Below, in pieces: positions 35,514 to 47,696 of a stretch of DNA of 54,848 bases; within the stretch, counting starts at the first letter, position 1; the number at the start of each line of letters is the position of its first letter. Under the pieces are notes generated by a model. That model had not been told where the DNA came from. It did not search any database and was given only the letters and a program-made list of their open reading frames with translations. The position numbers and the translations under genes are program-made. This stretch comes from Paramyrothecium sp. XJ0827. Its lineage: Eukaryota > Ascomycota > Sordariomycetes > Hypocreales > Stachybotryaceae. The stretch is from positions 1-54,848 of the forward strand of contig JAJFPB010000015.1 of NCBI GenBank assembly GCA_020881915.1, given 5' to 3'.

Positions 35514-37088
35514 CAAAAAAAAAACAGTAGAGTTTGGTGATGGCTCTGAATGAATACTGTCCAAGTGCTTGACACATGCTAATCGTACGTTTTAATTTAA
35601 AAAGAATTAAAAAGTGGTGTACAGGTGAGTATAATGATACATTAAGCCTACCTTAAAGTGAAGGTAAATCCTACATATATTGAAAGGGAAATTTAGTTAA
35701 AACTAATCCTGCTTTAAGAGGACAATAAGTATCTACGAGATAGGTAGTAGTTAAAGTGATGGTTTAACTAGCTTATTATTCTTGTAACCGAACTTGAAAG
35801 AGTGATCGGTCACATTGGGTCTGAAAAAGCCTAATGCAAGTTAGTACAGCAGTGGGGAATCTTGGTCAATGGCCTAACGGCTGAACTGGCAACTTGGAAA
35901 AGTGAAAAGTCTTGTTATGATATTTAAGAGCGTAAGCTCTTAAGTAATATATCTACAGGATTTAATAAAAATAAAACTTTGTCTATATATTGATAATGAC
36001 AGTATATATATTTAGTCTTGACTAATTACGTGCCAGCAGTCGCGGTAATACGTAAGAGACAAGTATTATTCATCTTAAATAGGTTTAAAGGGTACTCAGA
36101 CGGTCAAAGCAAAAATGAATGCTAGACTAGAGTTTTATGTAAGAGGGTAGTACTTGAGGTGGAGAGATGAAATTCTATTATACCAAAGGGACTCTGTAAA
36201 GGCGAAGGCAGCTCTTTATGTAAAAACTGACGTTGAAGGACGAAGGCACAGAGAACAAAAAGGATTAGAGACCCTAGTAGTCTTTGCAGTAAATGATGAA
36301 TGCTATAGGTTAGATTAGTGTTAATATAGGGGTGTTCACCAGTAAGGGGCTAACCGTTAACCAATTTAGTCTATAAATGAAAATGAAAGCGTTTCACCTC
36401 AAGAGTAATGTGGCAACGCAGGAACTGAAATCACTAGACCGTTTCTGACACCAGTAGTGAAGTATGTTGTTTAATTCGATGATCCACGAAAAACCTTACC
36501 ACAATTTGAATATTTACAGGAGTTGCACGGCTGTTTCCAGTTAATGTTGTGAAACTGTGGTTTCCATGTAATTAACGTAATCCCTGGCTTTATTTTTTAT
36601 CATTTAAGTTGAATTTATTTAATTTGAATACCTACTATAAAGCGTTTGATCCTATATATTTGGAAAGAAAAAGGGGACAAAGACAAGTCATCATGGCCTT
36701 GATATTGTGGGCTATAGACGTGCCACATCTTCCTAAACAAAGAGATGCAAAAATGTGAATTCTAGCTAATCTCTGAAAATAGGATATAAAATTTAAAGGA
36801 TTGTAGTCTGAAATTCGACTATATGAATAAGTAATTACTAGTAATCGTGAATCACCATGTCACGGTGAATGATTCTTGGATTGGTACTAACCACTCGTCA
36901 CATGCTGAAAAGAAATTGCGCAGTAAGTTTGCTTTCTTTAATATTAAGTAAAAAAAATAAAAGTTTTTTTTTTTTTTTTGCAAGCGCAAGCTCGCTCCTT
37001 ATATTGAGAATCTTCGCGTGCGTAACTCTAATTAGTGTTAAGTCGAAATATGGTTCGTGTAGTGGAAGTTGCACGGGACAAATTAATC
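35514..37088 (+). rRNA. rns: Pass 2 rns
   Basis: Equivalent of 4716-6285, same landmarks (5' AGAGTTTGGTGATGGCTCTG at 35529). Differences are one C fewer in the 790 loop near 36273 and a longer T run near 36965. Confidence 0.92.
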
Positions 37089-37130
37089 TAAACTATATAA
37101 ATATACAATATAAAATTCTATATTGTATTA

Positions 37131-37214
37131 AGGAGGCTTCCTTTATTGGTAAGAAGGGTTGAGCTGTAAACTCAATAGCTAGTGCTTTTAAGAGTTCGAA
37201 TCTCTTGCCTCCTA
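37131..37214 (+). tRNA. trnY: Pass 2 tRNA-Tyr (GTA)
   Basis: Equivalent of 6328-6411; no difference seen. Confidence 0.92.
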
Positions 37215-37288
37215 GAATTAGTAACTTAATTAGGTAAAGGATTTCCCTGTCACGGAAATAGATGTCGGTTCGATTCTGATCTAATTCG
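37215..37288 (+). tRNA. trnD: Pass 2 tRNA-Asp (GTC)
   Basis: Equivalent of 6412-6485; no difference seen. Confidence 0.92.
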
Positions 37289-37293
37289 TATAG

Positions 37294-37377
37294 GGGAAAG
37301 TCTTCCATTTGGTAAGGTAAGGCACTTGCTACGTGTCGTGTATTATACATTTAGGTGTTCGAATCACCTCTTTCCCG
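37294..37377 (+). tRNA. trnS: Pass 2 tRNA-Ser (GCT)
   Basis: Equivalent of 6491-6574; no difference seen. Confidence 0.9.
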
Positions 37378-37381
37378 TATA

Positions 37382-37452
37382 GTTTCTATAGCTCAACGGT
37401 AGAGCATAATACTGTTAATATTATGATAGATGTTCGATTCATCTTAGAAGCT
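37382..37452 (+). tRNA. trnN: Pass 2 tRNA-Asn (GTT)
   Basis: Equivalent of 6579-6649; no difference seen. Confidence 0.9.
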
Positions 37453-37503
37453 TTTAATCTTATGAGTAAACTATTTTTTTATTTAAAAATTTTATTTATT
37501 ACT

Positions 37504-38313
37504 ATGACAAATATGATAAGAAGTAATTTTCAAGACCATCCTTTTCATTTAGTATCTCCCTCACCTTGACCATTGTATACTAGTATAGCTTTATTTACTT
37601 TAACTACAAATGGTGCATTATCAATGCATTTATTTAATAATAGTTATTTATTATTTTTTGTATCTTTAGGTTTAGTTGCATCATCTATGACTTTATGATT
37701 TAGAGATGTTATTTCAGAAGGTACTTACTTAGGTAATCATACTTTAGCTGTACAAAAAGGGTTAAATTTAGGTGTAATACTATTTATAGTATCTGAAGCT
37801 ATGTTTTTCTCAGCTATATTCTGAGCATTTTTCCATAGTGCTTTAACACCTACTGTTGAACTAGGTAGTCAATGACCACCTATGGGTATAGAACCTGTAA
37901 ATCCTTTTGAATTACCTTTATTGAATACAGTAATTTTATTATCTAGTGGAGCTACTATAACATATGCACACCATTCATTAATAAAAGGTGACAGAAAAGG
38001 AGCTATATATGGAACAATATTTACAGTATTATTAGCTTTAGTATTTACTTTATTCCAAGGTATAGAATATAACGTATCTTCTTTTACAATAAGTGATGGT
38101 GTATTCGGTACATGTTTTTTTTTTGGAACAGGTTTTCATGGAATACACGTTATCGTAGGTACAATATTCTTAGCCGTGGGTTTGTGAAGAATTTTTGCTT
38201 ACCATTTAACTGATCACCATCATCTTGGTTATGAAGGGGGTATTTTGTATTGACATTTTGTAGACGTAGTTTGATTATTCTTATACGTTTCTATGTATTA
38301 TTGAGGATCATAG
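37504..38313 (+). CDS. cox3: Pass 2 cox3 (intact, reference copy)
   Basis: Open frame of 269 residues from [20 protein letters not shown] to SMYYWGS and TAG, the normal length for this subunit. It resolves the three indels of pass 1: [20 protein letters not shown] and [20 protein letters not shown] read through without interruption. Confidence 0.96.
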
Positions 38314-38327
38314 TAAAAAAATTCTAT

Positions 38328-39314
38328 ATGTCTTTACCATTGAAATTTTTATGGAAATTATACGTAAGTATATATCTTTTTTTAATTCTTTAATATCAAT
38401 ATTATTTGGTAAGCAAAACAAGCAAAAGAAAATAAATAAAAGAACGATAAAGTCAAGAAAATTTAATACACTTTTGCAAACATCAAAAAGAGTGACTCGG
38501 TATCTCTTTTAACTAATATTAGGTTTTAGGTTTAACTAGTACAACTAGAAACATAAGTACAACAAAAGCTTTACTAACTTCAGATGATGAAAATAGTACA
38601 AGCGTTACTCCTTCCAGTGATGATAACAATATAACTGAACATGAAATGTATAATGCAGGGGTTGACAACAATTTATTTAAAAAACCTGTTGATGAAATAC
38701 CTACTAAATATATGCCTGAATATCAAGATATACTTGAACGTCAATTAAGAGATTTACAAGGTGAAGATCTTAATGCAGAGGAAAATCGTAAAAAGATACA
38801 AGATCGTTTAGATGATATTTTAATAGAAAGAAAAACACGTGCACCTTTAACTAGTGACGATTTTTCAGAAATTAGCAGTAGTGATGAACATGAAAGTCAA
38901 ATGTCTGAAACAGATAATATAAGTAAATTAACCCAATTAGTTTTAACTGAAAAAGAAAAAATGGAAATAAAAGCTCAAGAAGAAAAAGAAATAAGTGGTC
39001 TTGATACTCCAGAAGTAGTTGAAACCCCAGAACCTCTTGATGCTGAAAAAGTAAGTGAAGCTCTTAGAAAAGTTCTTCAAGATCAAGAAACAAGTGAAAA
39101 AAATAGTGAACCAAGTGAAACTAATGAGGAAAAAGAATCTTATATATCTGATACAGAAAATAAACCTGAAGCAACTTTAAAAAAAAAAAAAAGAAAATTT
39201 GAAGAAGAACAAGGGGAATCTAATGCTCAACCAGCTACAAGATTCAAACAAGATTCTAGTGATATATTACCAGATACAGAATTTCCAGATATATTTGATA
39301 TGGGAGGAGAATAA
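38328..39314 (+). CDS. Pass 2 copy of the acidic ORF after cox3 (N-terminal part shifted)
   Basis: Equivalent of 7529-8509. Indels near 38349, 38380, 38495 and 38521 disturb the first ~100 codons; from 38646 to the stop the frame is open and agrees with pass 1 apart from an A run near 39181 (one extra Lys). Confidence 0.6.
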
Positions 39315-39351
39315 AAATATAATATTAAAGCTTGTAGAACATACAAGCTAA

Positions 39352-39422
39352 GCGGGTATAGGTTAACGGTAGACTTTCCGATTTCCACTCGGCGTGTGTC
39401 AGTTCAAATCTGACTACCCGTA
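39352..39422 (+). tRNA. trnG: Pass 2 tRNA-Gly (TCC), locus 1
   Basis: Equivalent of 8547-8617; no difference seen. Confidence 0.85.
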
Positions 39423-39517
39423 ACAAAAGTTTAAACAATCCATTGTCTAACAGGGCAATCAATTGACTAAAGGGTCAATCTTTCCTAAATTTAGGTTTCA
39501 TATATATATATATAACA

Positions 39518-40182
39518 ATGCAACAATTATTTTCTATTTATGACAGTATTTTTTCAGGTTATAGAAGTAGAAGCTTTAGACCTTTTAAGCATAATAGCTT
39601 CAATTTTTGGTATAGCAGTTATAATAAACAAAAATCCTATAGGATCTTTATTATGATTAATAGGATTATTTGGAATTATTTCTACTTATTTAATATTATC
39701 TGGGTTAACTTTTATAGGTTTTTCTTATTTAATTGTTTATATAGGTGCAGTTTCTATTTTATTTTTGTTTATATTAATGTTAATTGACATAAGAACGAGT
39801 GAATTACAAAGCAATAATTCTAATAGTGTACCTTTAGCTTTATTTGTTTCAATATTTTTAAATTATGCTTTATTCCAATTATTGCCTTATTACATAGCTA
39901 TACTAAATAGTTATGCTAGTAAATTAAGCATATTAATGTATTATACTTCTACAAGTAAATCTAATGAAATAATACATTATTTTTAACAAAAATCTAAATA
40001 ATAATAATGTAATGTTTGTAACAAGTAACAATTGAGATGGAAATATAACAGAAACTAGTCATATATCTACTATAGGTAATATATTATATACTTCATACAA
40101 CATGTGATTATTTATTGCTAGTTTTATTTTATTATTAGCAATGGTAGGAGCTATTATAATAACAGTAAAACAGGAAAAATAA
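39518..40182 (+). CDS. nad6: Pass 2 nad6 (frameshifts)
   Basis: Equivalent of 8713-9378. One extra base near 39566, three fewer near 39790 and changes in T/A runs near 39980. Pass 1 is open and preferred. Confidence 0.92.
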
Positions 40183-40194
40183 TATCACCTCCAA

Positions 40195-40266
40195 GAGGAA
40201 TTAGTTCAACGGTAGAACGTTTGTTTTACACACAAAATGTTAAAGGTTCGAATCCTTTATTGCTCA
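40195..40266 (+). tRNA. trnV: Pass 2 tRNA-Val (TAC)
   Basis: Equivalent of 9391-9462; no difference seen. Confidence 0.88.
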
Positions 40267-40338
40267 AATTCTTTAACTTAACAGGTAAAGTGCATTTTTG
40301 ATAGGAATGAAATTTAAGTTCAAGTCTTAAAAGAATTA
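40267..40338 (+). tRNA. trnI: Pass 2 tRNA-Ile (GAT)
   Basis: Equivalent of 9463-9534; no difference seen. Confidence 0.88.
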
Positions 40339-40342
40339 ATTA

Positions 40343-40429
40343 AGAGAATTGGCTGAGTGGTTTAAAGCGGTAAGTTTGAGTTTTATTAGGTTAATTCTAA
40401 CCACATCCGTTCAAATCGGATATTCTCTG
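40343..40429 (+). tRNA. trnS: Pass 2 tRNA-Ser (TGA)
   Basis: Equivalent of 9539-9625; no difference seen. Confidence 0.87.
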
Positions 40430-40430
40430 T

Positions 40431-40502
40431 AAGAGTATAGTTTAATTGGCAAAGCAAGAAGCTTCAACCTTCTATTTCTTGGTTCGAGTCCAAGTACTCT
40501 TG
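40431..40502 (+). tRNA. trnW: Pass 2 tRNA-Trp (TCA)
   Basis: Equivalent of 9627-9698; no difference seen. Confidence 0.92.
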
Positions 40503-40653
40503 TATAGGATGGTATGATCCTTTTTATCCAAAAATAAATAACTATTATGGTAAATTTTCAATTTGTATGCAGTAAAATTGCTGTAACATTAAAAATAAAT
40601 AAAGGTATAATTTCTATATCTTTTAAATTTAATCGTTCTTTAAGAACGATTAA

Positions 40654-40727
40654 CGGATTAGGGCCGGCTTTGGTGAGGCATCTCGTTTGGGGCGGGAACT
40701 AGTTATGTTCGAATCATAATAATCCGA
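40654..40727 (+). tRNA. trnP: Pass 2 tRNA-Pro (TGG)
   Basis: Equivalent of 9850-9922 with one extra G after the acceptor stem, probably a read error in a G run. Confidence 0.88.
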
Positions 40728-43455
40728 AAATAAGAACTATTAGAAATAAAATAATAGATATAATTCTATTATATAAAAAAATTTTAGTAATATAATTTAT
40801 AGTAAATTTATACTATATAAAAAGAATATAAAGATATATATATATATTTCATATATGAAATATATAAGTATATAAAGGAATTATTACAGAGTCTTAGCTA
40901 TGTATTAAAGAGGCCTTTTTTCATTTAAATATAGATTATGAAATAATAATTAGTTAAGTTATCTTATTTATAACTATTGAGTATTAACTCTATAGTTATC
41001 TAATTATAAATAGTAATTTAATATGTTATAAACTCTAAGAGAAATCAGATAATAAACGAAGTGAATTGAAATATCTTAGTAACTTCAGGAAAAGAAATCA
41101 AAAGAGATTCTACAATTAGCGTGAGTGAAAGTAGAGAAGTCTAATAAGTAAAATGGTCAATAAACTGTTTGAATATGGGGAACCTTCCTCAAAGACTAAA
41201 TATAATACATAAGCGATAGCGTAAAAGGACCGTAAGGGAAATAGATGAAAATAGTAATTTTATAAGCAGTTCGATTAACATAACACATGATAAAGAACGT
41301 ACCTTTTTGCATAATGGGTCACCAAGTTAACATTAGATGCGAGTAAATGCGTAGGTAAACCGAGCGTTAAAATAACGGTATAGTGTCTAAAGTTAGACCC
41401 GAAGCCTGGTGATTTTACCATGATCAGGATTATAAAAGTCCGAACCGATTATTGTAGCATAAATATCGGAAGAATTGTGGTAGGTGTAGTGAAAGACAAC
41501 ACTGACTAGGATAGCTGTTTTTTCTGCGAAACCTATAATAGTAGGCAATTTAAGTAAATATCTTAGCAGGTACAGAATTTAATCTCAGACAAGACATATA
41601 TATATTTTTTTATATTGTACAAATTGGGGATCGTGAAGATTTTACCAGTGAGTATGTAGACTCGGAATGGCAAAGATATCTCTTGAATTATCAGACATAG
41701 AATGATAAGGTTGTATGTCAAAAGGGAAACAGCCCAGAACAAGAGTTAAGGTTCCTAAATTATTAGTTAAGTGAAATTAAGAAAGTTTTTATTAAAGTCG
41801 ACAAGGAGATAGGCTTAGAAGCAGCCATAATTTTATGACCTCGTAACAGAGCGCTTGTTAAGTTATAAAAGCATCGAAAATTTAACGGATCTAAACAATA
41901 TACCGAAACCTTGTCCATACCATATTATAAGAAGAAAACTCTTTTAATTAAATGGGGTAGCAGAACGTTGAGGTAATTTAAGCTCTTTATTTTTTAAATA
42001 AAGTTATAAATAATTAACTCAAGTGATAATGGTGACATGAGTAACTAAAAGAAAGTATGTAGGCCCTACCTTAATCGGGGGGTTGACACACTTTCCGCCT
42101 TAAGCTTATGGACGTGGTAAACCACATTAAGTAACGGCCTCTAAGTTTATAGTACCTAAAGGTTTAAACGATGAGTGAATCTTTTTTACTAAGGACAACA
42201 TTTTAGTGTAAAATGTGCTGGAAAAAAAGTAAATATACTTGTAAGTATACATATAGAAATATATGTACAACTGCAAAAGAACATAACCGTACCTAGACAC
42301 TGAAACAAGTAAGCTAGTAGAGAATACGAAGGCGTGAATGAGCTAACAATCATAAAGGAACTCGGCAAATTGACTACCGTAACTTCGGGATAAGGAGGGC
42401 TCAATATTCTTGATTAATATCAAGTAAAAAGGAAGAAGCATAAAATAATGTTGTACGACTGTTTAATTAAAACACAGCACTTTGCTCAAAGATTAAAAAT
42501 CTAAGTATAAAGTGTGATATCTGCCCGGTGCCGGCTGGTTAACAGAAATAATTAAATATACTACTATTTGATGTTGACGGAAACCCCGGTTAAAGGCGGC
42601 CTTAACGTGAGGGTCCTAAGGTAGCGAAATGCCTTGGCCGTTAAATGCGGTCTTGCATGAATGGTGTAACGATACAACAGCTGTCTCTATGATTGACTCA
42701 GTGAAATTGGAATAGCTGTGCAGATACAGCTTACCTCTAGTTAGACGAGAAGACCCTATGCAGCTTTACTGTCACTAATTATAGAGTATGATAAACAATT
42801 TTCAGACTATAAGGTAATACATATGTATAACTATGAGAACCCTTTATTTTTTTTTCATATGAATGAAGTAGTTTAGGATGGGCTCGTAATGTATAATTAA
42901 TATAACTTTACTGAGTTATTTCAATTTAGAGTACGCTCTAATTTGGTTAATTATATTTACAAGTTCATAGTAGACTAGCCTAATTCTGCTTATTTAGTTC
43001 AGTTAATGAACAAATAAGTACCCTTTGGTAAGGAACTATCGCTAGGGGACAGTTTATGTGGGGCACAGACCCTGTAAAGAGTAAACAGGAGTGTCTAAAA
43101 TTTACAATCAATTTTGTTTGCAATTTTGAGTAGTTTAACTATAATTAATCGTATACAATTATATATATTTACATTTATTGTAAATATGTTTAAAATTAGG
43201 TAAGATTTTCACTATGGTGAAAATAGAGAATTTAAAATCTTATGGAGATTGTTTGCTTTGCAAGCTCTTCTAAGTATTTTTAGCTATTCTAGTTTATGCT
43301 AAAATAGTTATGTTTTTAATTCTAAAAAGCTCAACGGCTAAATCTTGCCTTACTGTTTGATTATCTACAAATCTTACAGTTGCGTAAGCAGGGCATAGGA
43401 TCACAAGATACAAAAAGGAAAGATCTTGGATTATTGGAAAAGCTACGCTAGGGAT

Positions 43456-45172
43456 GTTAAGTTGTCCTTTAATATTTTATTAAAATTAATACAAATTGGG
43501 TAAATTTCAAGAATTACTAATATGAGTAGTAAACTTGAAGCGAAGTTTATCTTAGCATAACTATAAGATAAAAACGTTCAACGACTATAAGGTGAGTGTT
43601 ATGCAATATGATAAGTTTTTAACAGAACTCATTTACACAATAATCCTTTACTACTACCCAACATTTTTATTAAAGCATATTAAAAAAAGTAAAAGAAAGC
43701 GCGTATGCGCCTTAAATTCTAAATTATGAAAATATTTAATAACAATTTAAAAAAAAACTCGAAAATTGTTACTTTGCGGAATAAAGTAGGTGATACAGGA
43801 AAAATGAAATATTTGCCCTCATTTACTAAAGAATGAAAAAACACTATTTATTCTTTTAATAAAAATATAGTGAAAAATATCCCAGTAAATAATTTAAATA
43901 TAAATAAAATAATTAAAAGTTATTTTAATCTATATTTTAAAAATACTAAATTTATTAACGCAGAAGAAACTAAATTTTTAAAACTTACAAAAAGACGTAA
44001 CTTATTAAGAAGAATATTTGTAAGTGATGCTGAAATAAAATATACAAATAATAAAGCAGTTATTACTTTATTTGTAGTTAATAGAGAAAAAGAATTTTAA
44101 CAAATAAATTTTTAAGAATTAATAATTTAATAAGTAAAAATTTATTAAGACGTTGTTATTTACTATTTAAAAAAATATTTCAAAAATTTATATTACATTA
44201 AGTAACTATAAAAATGAATATTTTTTATTAAAGATATTGTAAGAAAAAATAAATTTATTAATTATAAATTAACTTATTTAAATACATTTATAAAACTAAA
44301 ACATCTTTATTTTAAAAAAGTCTGAAGTATTATTTTAAATAAATATTCTTTAACTTATTTAAGATTAGTAAGAAAATTTCATTTAACTTATTCTCTTAAT
44401 CAGTATAAATTTAATAAATTAATACTTTTACCTAAATTAAGTACTATATTAACTAAGATAATAGGAAAGAAAATAGAATATAATATAATAAATTTAAAAT
44501 CTATTGCATATAATGCGGATTTATTTACCAATGTTTTAGCTTTAAAATTGAAAAATTTAAAAATAATTATATGACAAGTATATTCAGTATTTTAAATAAA
44601 GCATATTTACCTGTAACTAATAGAATAACAGAAAGAGCATCATCTAAAGGTCGTGCCGAAAAATTATTGTCATCTAAATTTAAAAATCTAAAAATTATAT
44701 CTCATTTATCCGATAAACAAAACTTGGATAAATTATTAAATGAATTGGATAAAACTAATGATGACAAAAAGAAAAAAACTATACATAGTGTAGTTTATAA
44801 TTCTATAGGTTATAAAAACATGGGTGGTATAAGATTAGAAGTTAAAGGTAGATTAACTAAACGTTATAGAGCTGATAGATCTATATATTTTGCTAAATGA
44901 AAAGGTGGATTGAAAAATATAGATTCTTCATTTAAACGTTTAAGTTCAGTTTTATTTAGAGGAAATACTAATTCAAATGTTCATTATTCATTATCAACAG
45001 GAAAGCGTCGTATCGGAGCTTTTGCAGTTAAAGGTTGAATAGGTGGTAAATAAATAAAAATATATTTATAAATATGCGTGCGAAAGCTAATAAAAATGAA
45101 GACATAGTCTGAACCATTTTGAGAAAAATGGAAATATAAGCATATTATTATATGCTTAATGATAACATATAG
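43456..45172 (+). other. Pass 2 rnl group I intron
   Basis: Equivalent of 12648-14367 with the same splice junctions and R/S core elements. Confidence 0.87.
43726..45053 (+). CDS. rps3: Pass 2 rps3 (frame shifts in middle part)
   Basis: Equivalent of 12920-14248. The N-terminus is correct here (MKIFNNNLKK then NSKIVTLRNKVGDTGKMKYL), as is the Lys run before TIHSVVYNSIGYKN. Single bases are missing near 44092, 44170, 44220 and 44560, where pass 1 is right. Confidence 0.9.
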
Positions 45173-45770
45173 AACAGGCTAATTTGCGCAAGAGTGTACA
45201 AAATGAGTGCGCGGTTTGGCACCTCGATGTCGGCTTAACTTATCCTCATGGATGCAGAAACTATGTAGGGTGCGACTGTTCGTCGATTAAAAAGTTACAT
45301 GAGCTGGGTTAAATACGTCGTGAGACAGTATGGTTTCTATCTTCTAGAGGGAATTAGAATAAAATAAGAACTAACTTTTGTACGAAAGGAACAAGAAGAA
45401 TTTTTAGTAGCGTAAGCTGCGGATTATAGTTACTAATCCCTGGTTTACCTGTTGTTTATGTGCCTAATATTAAATATAAAGTATATTCAATAAACTAAAA
45501 AGATGAGAGTATACTTTATATATGTATTACTATACATATGGATGTTTCTTTCACTAAGATAAATATATAGCATAAGCACGGCAGGAAAGCTAAATTGGTT
45601 AAGGATAAGTGCTGAAAGCATATAGGCACGAAGCTTATCTTAAGATATTTCTTAAATATGCGTATTATAATAATACGGAATAGGCTTTATCTGTAAGGAT
45701 CTAGAGATTATAAAGAATAAAGTACTAAATTAATAAATAACTAGTTATACATATATCTATATTCATATTT

Positions 45771-45841
45771 GCCTGGTTAGCATAAAAGTAATGCAATTGT
45801 TTTGTAGTCAATAGAAGCAAGTGCGATACTTGCACTGGGCT
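45771..45841 (+). tRNA. trnT: Pass 2 tRNA-Thr (TGT)
   Basis: Equivalent of 14967-15037; no difference seen. Confidence 0.88.
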
Positions 45842-45846
45842 ATTAA

Positions 45847-45918
45847 GGATTAGTAGTCAAGTGGTAAGACATAGCTCTTTCAATGCTACCATCGCAGGTT
45901 CGAATCCTGTCTAGTCTA
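45847..45918 (+). tRNA. trnE: Pass 2 tRNA-Glu (TTC)
   Basis: Equivalent of 15043-15114; no difference seen. Confidence 0.88.
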
Positions 45919-45922
45919 AGGA

Positions 45923-45993
45923 AGCGGGTTAGTGTAATAGTAACATATTCGGCTCATGCCCGGATGATATGGGTGCGAATCCTATGCCCGTTT
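45923..45993 (+). tRNA. trnM: Pass 2 tRNA-Met (CAT), copy a
   Basis: Equivalent of 15119-15189; no difference seen. Confidence 0.85.
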
Positions 45994-46173
45994 ATACATA
46001 CTTATACTAGTATTATTACTAAAAATTTTTTATATATTAATATATTTAACTATAGATTTATATAAATTTTAGACTTCTACATTCTTCATATTTATTTTGT
46101 AAAAATATTAAAAATAAGATCTATTAGTGATAAACAAAAAATTTAAATGTTTTTTAGAAATTAAAGAACATCA

Positions 46174-46246
46174 AGGGTTATAGCTTAATCGGTAAAGCAT
46201 ACTGCTCATAACAGTACTTATAAGTGTTCAAGTCACTTTAGCCCTA
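46174..46246 (+). tRNA. trnM: Pass 2 tRNA-Met (CAT), copy b
   Basis: Equivalent of 15369-15441; no difference seen in the gene. Confidence 0.88.
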
Positions 46247-46247
46247 A

Positions 46248-46330
46248 GCCTAAGTGCTGGAATCGGTAGACAGTGAAAACTTAAGCTTTTCTGGAGTATT
46301 TCCGTGGGTGTTCGAGTCACTCCTTAGGTA
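46248..46330 (+). tRNA. trnL: Pass 2 tRNA-Leu (TAA), complete form
   Basis: Equivalent of 15443-15522 but with three more A, giving a full anticodon stem GAAAA/TTTTC around CTTAAGC. This is the version that folds properly. Confidence 0.92.
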
Positions 46331-46517
46331 GTAGGGTATTAATTTTATTTTACGAGATAAAATTTGTTTATAATACTACTAAAACAAAAATTAATATGTA
46401 GAAGCTATATATCAATAAAATCATGAGAAATTATTTATTTATTATGAAATTTTCATTCATACATCCTAATTTAAATATTATATCTAATTTAGAATTATAT
46501 ATTTATGATTCTGGAGG

Positions 46518-46589
46518 GGGGATATAGTTTAATTGGTAAAACTGCGATTTTGCATATCGTTAATTCGGGTTCGATTCCTGATATCTCCA
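46518..46589 (+). tRNA. trnA: Pass 2 tRNA-Ala (TGC)
   Basis: Equivalent of 15709-15780; the G run before the acceptor is one base longer. Confidence 0.88.
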
Positions 46590-46591
46590 AA

Positions 46592-46664
46592 GCTCAGATA
46601 ACTCAATTGGTAGAGTGAAGCATTGAAGCTGCTTTTGTTGTAAGTTCGAGTCTTACTTTGGGCA
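46592..46664 (+). tRNA. trnF: Pass 2 tRNA-Phe (GAA)
   Basis: Equivalent of 15783-15855; no difference seen. Confidence 0.9.
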
Positions 46665-46705
46665 AAGGATATGTAAAACAACTGTTTTGTATATCATATA
46701 AGTTA

Positions 46706-46776
46706 GCGGGTGTAGGTTAACGGTAGACTTTCCGATTTCCACTCGGCGTGTGTCAGTTCAAATCTGACTACCCGTA
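46706..46776 (+). tRNA. trnG: Pass 2 tRNA-Gly (TCC), locus 2
   Basis: Equivalent of 15897-15967. The single base that separates locus 2 from locus 1 is reproduced in this pass, so the difference is real. Confidence 0.87.
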
Positions 46777-46824
46777 ATTATTAATTTAAATAATGAATTC
46801 TAAGAGAAAATAGACTCTTAGTAA

Positions 46825-46897
46825 GGGACTTTAGTATAATGGTCAATGCGTAGGACTTTTAATCCTTAAGATATGGGTTCGAATCCCATAAGTCCTA
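46825..46897 (+). tRNA. trnK: Pass 2 tRNA-Lys (TTT)
   Basis: Equivalent of 16016-16088; no difference seen. Confidence 0.9.
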
Positions 46898-46937
46898 ATA
46901 ATTAATATATAATAATAAATAAAATTTTACAAATTAA

Positions 46938-47019
46938 AGAGATATGTTGAAATTGGTAAACAAACTTCGTTTAGGCCGAGGTGGTGAAAGCCTTGCACGT
47001 TCGAGTCGTGTTATCTCTA
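46938..47019 (+). tRNA. trnL: Pass 2 tRNA-Leu (TAG)
   Basis: Equivalent of 16129-16210; no difference seen. Confidence 0.9.
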
Positions 47020-47160
47020 GACTATACTACTTAATTTAAATTATCTAATAAAGAATATTTAAGTTAATATACATTAATACAAAATAAAAAAGTCTAATAT
47101 TAAATTTAAAAATAAAAAACATTTCTTTTATTAAACTTAAATATATTATTATACAATAAA

Positions 47161-47233
47161 TATCATATAGATCAATAGGTAGATCACGAATTTTTGGTAT
47201 TCGGAGTTAAGTGTTCGAATCACTTTATGATAA
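47161..47233 (+). tRNA. trnQ: Pass 2 tRNA-Gln (TTG)
   Basis: Equivalent of 16352-16424; no difference seen. Confidence 0.9.
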
Positions 47234-47266
47234 AAGTTATCTGGACTTTATCCAGTATTGCGCCAA

Positions 47267-47341
47267 GGTAGATATAGTTCAATCGGTGGAACAACCATTT
47301 GTGGCATGGTAGGCTCTCAGTTCGAATCTGAGTATTTACCC
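47267..47341 (+). tRNA. trnH: Pass 2 tRNA-His (GTG)
   Basis: Equivalent of 16458-16532; no difference seen. Confidence 0.9.
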
Positions 47342-47384
47342 TGAGAAAATTTGTCTCTTTTTAACAAAAATAAGTAATAATAAT

Positions 47385-47500
47385 ATGAAGGATAATTTTA
47401 ATATAAATTTACCTATAGCTAATATAAATCTTTATTGATTTGCCGGATTTTTAGTGGTCAAAGTTTTTTCTTTGTCAAATTTGAAAAGAGTTCAAGATAA
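47385..47500 (+). pseudogene. Pass 2 LAGLIDADG remnant
   Basis: Equivalent of 16576-16690; one T fewer inside the degenerate motif, so the frame after NLYWFAGF shifts. In either version the gene is dead. Confidence 0.5.
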
Positions 47501-47618
47501 AATTAAATTAATAAAATCAGGCATGAATAACGGTAGATATATTTAAATATTTGTAGCTATATAAGTTTAAAATAAAAATTTATATTGAATAAAAATAATC
47601 TAAAACTTATATAGCAAA

Positions 47619-47690
47619 GCTTGGTTAGTTTAAGGGTTAAAACAGTAATCTCATACGTTACTTATATAGGTTCGAATCCTATATCAGGCT
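47619..47690 (+). tRNA. trnM: Pass 2 tRNA-Met (CAT), copy c
   Basis: Equivalent of 16811-16882; no difference seen. Confidence 0.87.
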
Positions 47691-47696
47691 AATAAT

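Larger units (their letters stand above)
40835..45704 (+). rRNA. rnl: Pass 2 rnl
   Basis: Equivalent of 10030-14900, approximate ends, with the intron at 43456-45172. Small differences lie near 41307, 41518, 41606, 41629, 42079, 42180, 42284, 42833-42852 and 45285, mostly homopolymer length. Confidence 0.9.

Noticed and set aside
39518..39787. Frame of 89 codons starting at the nad6 ATG in pass 2
   Set aside because: Frameshifted reading of nad6 after one extra base near 39566.
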